From contig JANWVL010000178.1 in NCBI GenBank assembly GCA_025056655.1, positions 1 through 46,873 of the forward strand: 46,873 bases of DNA, written 5' to 3'. This document shows, in pieces, positions 44,129-46,873 of the stretch (position 1 is its first letter; every line of letters starts with the position of its first letter). Source of the stretch: Candidatus Methylacidiphilales bacterium (GTDB lineage Bacteria; Verrucomicrobiota; Verrucomicrobiia; Methylacidiphilales; JANWVL01). The position numbers and the translations under genes were made by a program. Under the pieces are notes generated by a model. The model searched no databases. It saw only the letters and a list, made by a program, of their open reading frames with translations, and was not told where the DNA came from.

Positions 44129-44875
44129 TTACACACGTCTCCTCTCCTGCAAAACCCTCTCTACACGAACCAAGTCCTCCTCTCGATCCACACCACACGC
44201 ATGAAACGTCACACCCATCACACCTATCCTCATCCCAAGCGCTACCGCACGCAGCTGCTCCAACCCTTCACATATCTCCCAAGCCTGCTGTGGAGTATTG
44301 ACAAACCGCTCCAACGCCTCTCGCCGATATCCATACAAACCGACATGTCTCCACACTTTTCCAGCAGGCACAGGCCAACTCTTTGCGTAGGGAATCTCAG
44401 AGCGTGAAAAATAAACCGCTTGCCCATCATCTCGAAATATAACTTTCACCACATCCCGATTTCGCCACTCCTCCTCAGACTCGATCGGATGAGCAAGTGT
44501 AACCATATCCCACTTCCCCGCCACTAAAAACTCAATTAAATTATCAACCTCCCTCGCCTCAATCAATGGCTCATCTCCTTGAACGTTGAGCCACCATTCC
44601 GCATCAATCGTGCGCGCCACTTCTGCCATCCGATCCGTGCCCGTTGCATGCAGACTCGATGTCATCACAACTTCTCCCCCAAAACCTTCCACTACACGCT
44701 TTATCCTCTCGTCATCTGTCGCCACAATCACACGCGCCCCATGTTGATTTTCAATCACCGACTCCCACACCCACTGAATCATAGGCTTCCCGAGTATGGA
44801 AGCTAACGGTTTACCCGGAAACCGTGTCGAACCGTATCGGGCTGGTATCACAATAACCACCGAATCCGTTTTCAT
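44129..44875 (-). CDS. kdsB: 3-deoxy-manno-octulosonate cytidylyltransferase (CMP-KDO synthetase)
   Basis: 248 aa from the ATG at 44875, chosen because its ATGA overlaps the stop of the preceding heptosyltransferase-like gene. VIPARYGSTRFPGKPLASILGKPMIQWVWE, VATDDERI, TSSLHATGTDRMAEVA and NVQGDEPLI are KdsB motifs. It activates KDO for addition to lipid A in the cytosol, so the cell makes LPS. It lies 14 bases before the rlhA-like gene and is probably cotranscribed with the two GT9 genes. Confidence 0.97.
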   Translation of the reverse strand: MKTDSVVIVIPARYGSTRFPGKPLASILGKPMIQWVWESVIENQHGARVIVATDDERIKRVVEGFGGEVVMTSSLHATGTDRMAEVARTIDAEWWLNVQGDEPLIEAREVDNLIEFLVAGKWDMVTLAHPIESEEEWRNRDVVKVIFRDDGQAVYFSRSEIPYAKSWPVPAGKVWRHVGLYGYRREALERFVNTPQQAWEICEGLEQLRAVALGMRIGVMGVTFHACGVDREEDLVRVERVLQERRRV

Positions 44876-45972
44876 AGCCACACCAATACCTTTCTTACTT
44901 CATCCCACACCTCTGAAAAGCTAATCGAGCTAATCAATTCCCCCACCCGCCGAGTCTGCACAACCCGATGTCGAGACGGATCCACCCCCCTCGGCCCGCA
45001 AGCCTCAATTGAAGAACCTCGATCCGTTGGCGCAAACAACGTAACCGTCGGCGTCCCAACTGCCACAGCGATATGATAAGGACCAGTATCTCCCGATAAA
45101 AAAATCCTCCCATCACGTATCAATGCAGCAAGCTCTCTCAAGCTAAGTTCTCCACAATAATTATAAACACGATGGACCCCATCCGATTGAGATAGAGCGG
45201 AAAGTCTCTCCGCAAGAGCCTTCTCACTTTCATTACCCGTCAACACGAGATCCCAACCAGTGCTTAAAAAAACTTTTCGCGCTATTTCTGCCCAACGCTC
45301 CAAGGGCCAGCATTTACTCTCACGTGAAGCGCCAGGATGAATGATAAAATAAGGGTTCCGATCCCCATGTGGATTTTGTTCATTTATATGCAGACGGATT
45401 TTTTCTTCCTTAACGGTCAACCCCAGTGCGCGTGCCATAGCACAATTATTCTCTACAGCATGGCCAGTCGCATAGTCAGACTCTCCCGCTCGCCGCATTT
45501 CATGCTGATTTGCGAACCAACTGGCAAAACGACTCCATCGCGTGCGATAACGCAGAAACCCTCTTATTCCGCACCAATAAAGCCACGGAATAAGATCCGG
45601 CTCTGTGCAATTAGCCACAAGCGCAAGCCTATAATTAGTCCCTTTCAAGCTTACTTTCAATTGCCCCAATCCACGATACTTCCCCCTCACACAAAATACA
45701 TCGCCCACACTCGGTGAATCCCAATACAACGACTGATTAGGATGCCTCACCAAAAAACCCACACGTTCACGCCCTAAATTCTCAGCCAACGCCGCCAACA
45801 AAGGCGTGCAGAGGACAGTATCCCCCAGCGCAGTATTCGCGACAACCAGAACTCCGACTCCCTTTCTCAACTCATCTTGACAACGCTCCAAATCCCACGT
45901 CTTCAACAACCCCAAACAGTGGGCAACCTTATGGCTATACTCCCAACTAGGATCAAGGCCTGGAAAGTTCAT
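44872..45972 (-). CDS. GT9 heptosyltransferase-like glycosyltransferase
   Basis: 366 aa. After a 38-residue N-terminal segment comes VLVVANTALGDTVLCTPLLAAL, the GT9 start with the GD motif, then FIIHPGASRESKCWPLERWAEIARKV and VLTGNESEKALAE, and the donor motif FLSGDTGPYHIAVAVGTPTVTLFAPTD. The family adds heptoses to the LPS inner core (WaaC, WaaF). Which linkage is made cannot be told. ATGA overlap with kdsB and a 10-base gap to the other GT9 gene indicate one operon. Confidence 0.9.
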   Translation of the reverse strand: MNFPGLDPSWEYSHKVAHCLGLLKTWDLERCQDELRKGVGVLVVANTALGDTVLCTPLLAALAENLGRERVGFLVRHPNQSLYWDSPSVGDVFCVRGKYRGLGQLKVSLKGTNYRLALVANCTEPDLIPWLYWCGIRGFLRYRTRWSRFASWFANQHEMRRAGESDYATGHAVENNCAMARALGLTVKEEKIRLHINEQNPHGDRNPYFIIHPGASRESKCWPLERWAEIARKVFLSTGWDLVLTGNESEKALAERLSALSQSDGVHRVYNYCGELSLRELAALIRDGRIFLSGDTGPYHIAVAVGTPTVTLFAPTDRGSSIEACGPRGVDPSRHRVVQTRRVGELISSISFSEVWDEVRKVLVWL

Positions 45973-45982
45973 CTCTTACTTT

Positions 45983-46873
45983 TCAGTCTATTGTTTCCAT
46001 CAACTCACACACCTTGGAAAAAACGAGTTCCGCAGTGATCTCTCTCATATCGGCATCAGCAGGACACCGATAGCCTAAGGGTCTCGGCAACTCCACAACG
46101 CGATGACGATCCCCGTATCCATACGGGCCCACACGGCTCGCAGGATTGTTACAGTGAATAAGCGCTACAACTCTAGCTCCGACTGCAAATGCTAAATGCA
46201 TCATCCCCGTATCCGTGGATACCACGACTTTCGCGCTTCCCAACAATGCAGCCGATTCCTCGATACTCAACTTTCCTACACAATCCACCACATTGAGTTG
46301 TCCCAGTCGCCGCTTCAATTCATCCCTACGATCCAGATGATCGCGCCCACCCAAAATTATAACATTCACTAAAGGCCACTCTCTCTTAATTAACATGATC
46401 AACTCCACATACCGATCAATAGGCCAATCCCGCCAGGCCGCACGCTTCCCTCCACCAATCTGCAGCACGATTCTATGCCCATCGCTGAACCCCAACTCCC
46501 TCCTCGCGCGTGCCTCAAAACCAACGCGCTCTTCCTCTTTCACTTGATAAACCAGGTGCGGCTCTGCTGTATCCGCACCCACATACCGCGCTACCCGCAA
46601 GGTTTGTTCTACTCCATGTATCTCATCCCAATCCGCAAATGTCAAATTATGCCCGCACAATTCATTCATCCGACTCATGTGCGTAATGCCCACCGTCCGC
46701 CCTGCATCGAGCAGAAAACTCAAACAACGTGGCTCTGGATCGTTACCTCTCAAATGCAAAAGCGCATCCCACGGGCCATCCTCTTTCAGTCTCTGATAAA
46801 GCCGATAAAAGCGAATCCATCCCTTTTTCAGCCTATAAATTTTCGACACATAAGGATTATGCTCAGCCAATGC
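45983..46873 (-). CDS. GT9 heptosyltransferase-like glycosyltransferase, N-terminus cut by right edge
   Basis: The minus strand is open to the window edge and the usual GT9 N-terminus (the GD-containing first strand) is missing, so the gene continues beyond 46873; the TTG near 46870 is just a Leu codon. Visible are ALLHLRGNDPEPRCLSFLL, HRIVLQIGGGKRAAWRDWP, VIILGGRDHLDRRDELKRRL and the donor motif VVSTDTGMMHLAFAVGARVVALI. It belongs to the same LPS core operon as the next GT9 gene and kdsB. Confidence 0.88.
   Translation of the reverse strand, partial: ALAEHNPYVSKIYRLKKGWIRFYRLYQRLKEDGPWDALLHLRGNDPEPRCLSFLLDAGRTVGITHMSRMNELCGHNLTFADWDEIHGVEQTLRVARYVGADTAEPHLVYQVKEEERVGFEARARRELGFSDGHRIVLQIGGGKRAAWRDWPIDRYVELIMLIKREWPLVNVIILGGRDHLDRRDELKRRLGQLNVVDCVGKLSIEESAALLGSAKVVVSTDTGMMHLAFAVGARVVALIHCNNPASRVGPYGYGDRHRVVELPRPLGYRCPADADMREITAELVFSKVCELMETID

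Overview
ORGANISM. The window looks like a chromosome segment of a Gram-negative bacterium, most likely in the PVC superphylum and probably Verrucomicrobiota. Reasons are KdsB plus two GT9 heptosyltransferase-type genes (an LPS core), a str-S10-spc-alpha ribosomal supercluster without rpmD, tuf or adk, a flavodoxin-less CysJ-type sulfite reductase flavoprotein, and a long double-U32 RlhA-like protein. The phylum call is inference from family resemblance, not from a marker search. Almost all genes lie on the minus strand; only a cysJ-like gene, tyrS, an ATP-grasp-like gene and an mscS-like gene are on plus. LAYOUT. (1) 1-5871: AT-rich surface-polysaccharide block read leftwards: a GT4, a two-domain GT4-GT4 fusion, an asparagine synthase and a GT4 cut by the window edge; rsmD sits just upstream. 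(2) 6519-9357: cysJ-like gene converging on dnaX. (3) 9388-14069: type IV pilus/type II secretion genes, one inner-membrane platform protein and two tandem PilB/GspE ATPases. (4) 14194-16237: glgC and a YugP-type membrane zinc peptidase. (5) 16350-20744: htrA-like protease, tyrS and an ATP-grasp-like protein in a stretch with extreme C-over-G asymmetry on the plus strand, in coding and non-coding DNA alike. (6) 20762-21927: MscS-type channel whose C-terminus runs antisense into a tRNA-Met(CAT) gene. (7) 41327 down to 21982: rpsL-rpsG-fusA-rpsJ-rplC-rplD-rplW-rplB-rpsS-[secreted coiled-coil protein]-rplV-rpsC-rplP-rpmC-rpsQ-rplN-rplX-rplE-rpsN-rpsH-rplF-rplR-rpsE-rplO-secY-map-infA-rpmJ-rpsM-rpsK-rpsD-rpoA-rplQ. 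(8) 41511-46873: rlhA-like U32 gene, kdsB and two heptosyltransferase-like genes, the last cut by the right edge. HOW THEY WORK TOGETHER. Block 7 makes ribosome subunits, the RNA polymerase alpha subunit, SecY and initiation factor IF-1; rsmD, rlhA, tyrS and tRNA-Met are other translation functions. Blocks 1 and 8 build the cell envelope. MOST UNUSUAL POINTS. An exported coiled-coil/beta-domain protein gene lies between rpsS and rplV inside the S10 operon. S14, L36 and S4, and the DnaX zinc module, have lost zinc cysteines. A compositional island spans about 16.2-20.7 kb. A tRNA is antisense to the mscS 3' end. A T8 run in dnaX could yield a gamma-like short product by slippage. SecY carries an extra C-terminal membrane helix. 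No CRISPR array, insertion sequence or rRNA gene was seen.
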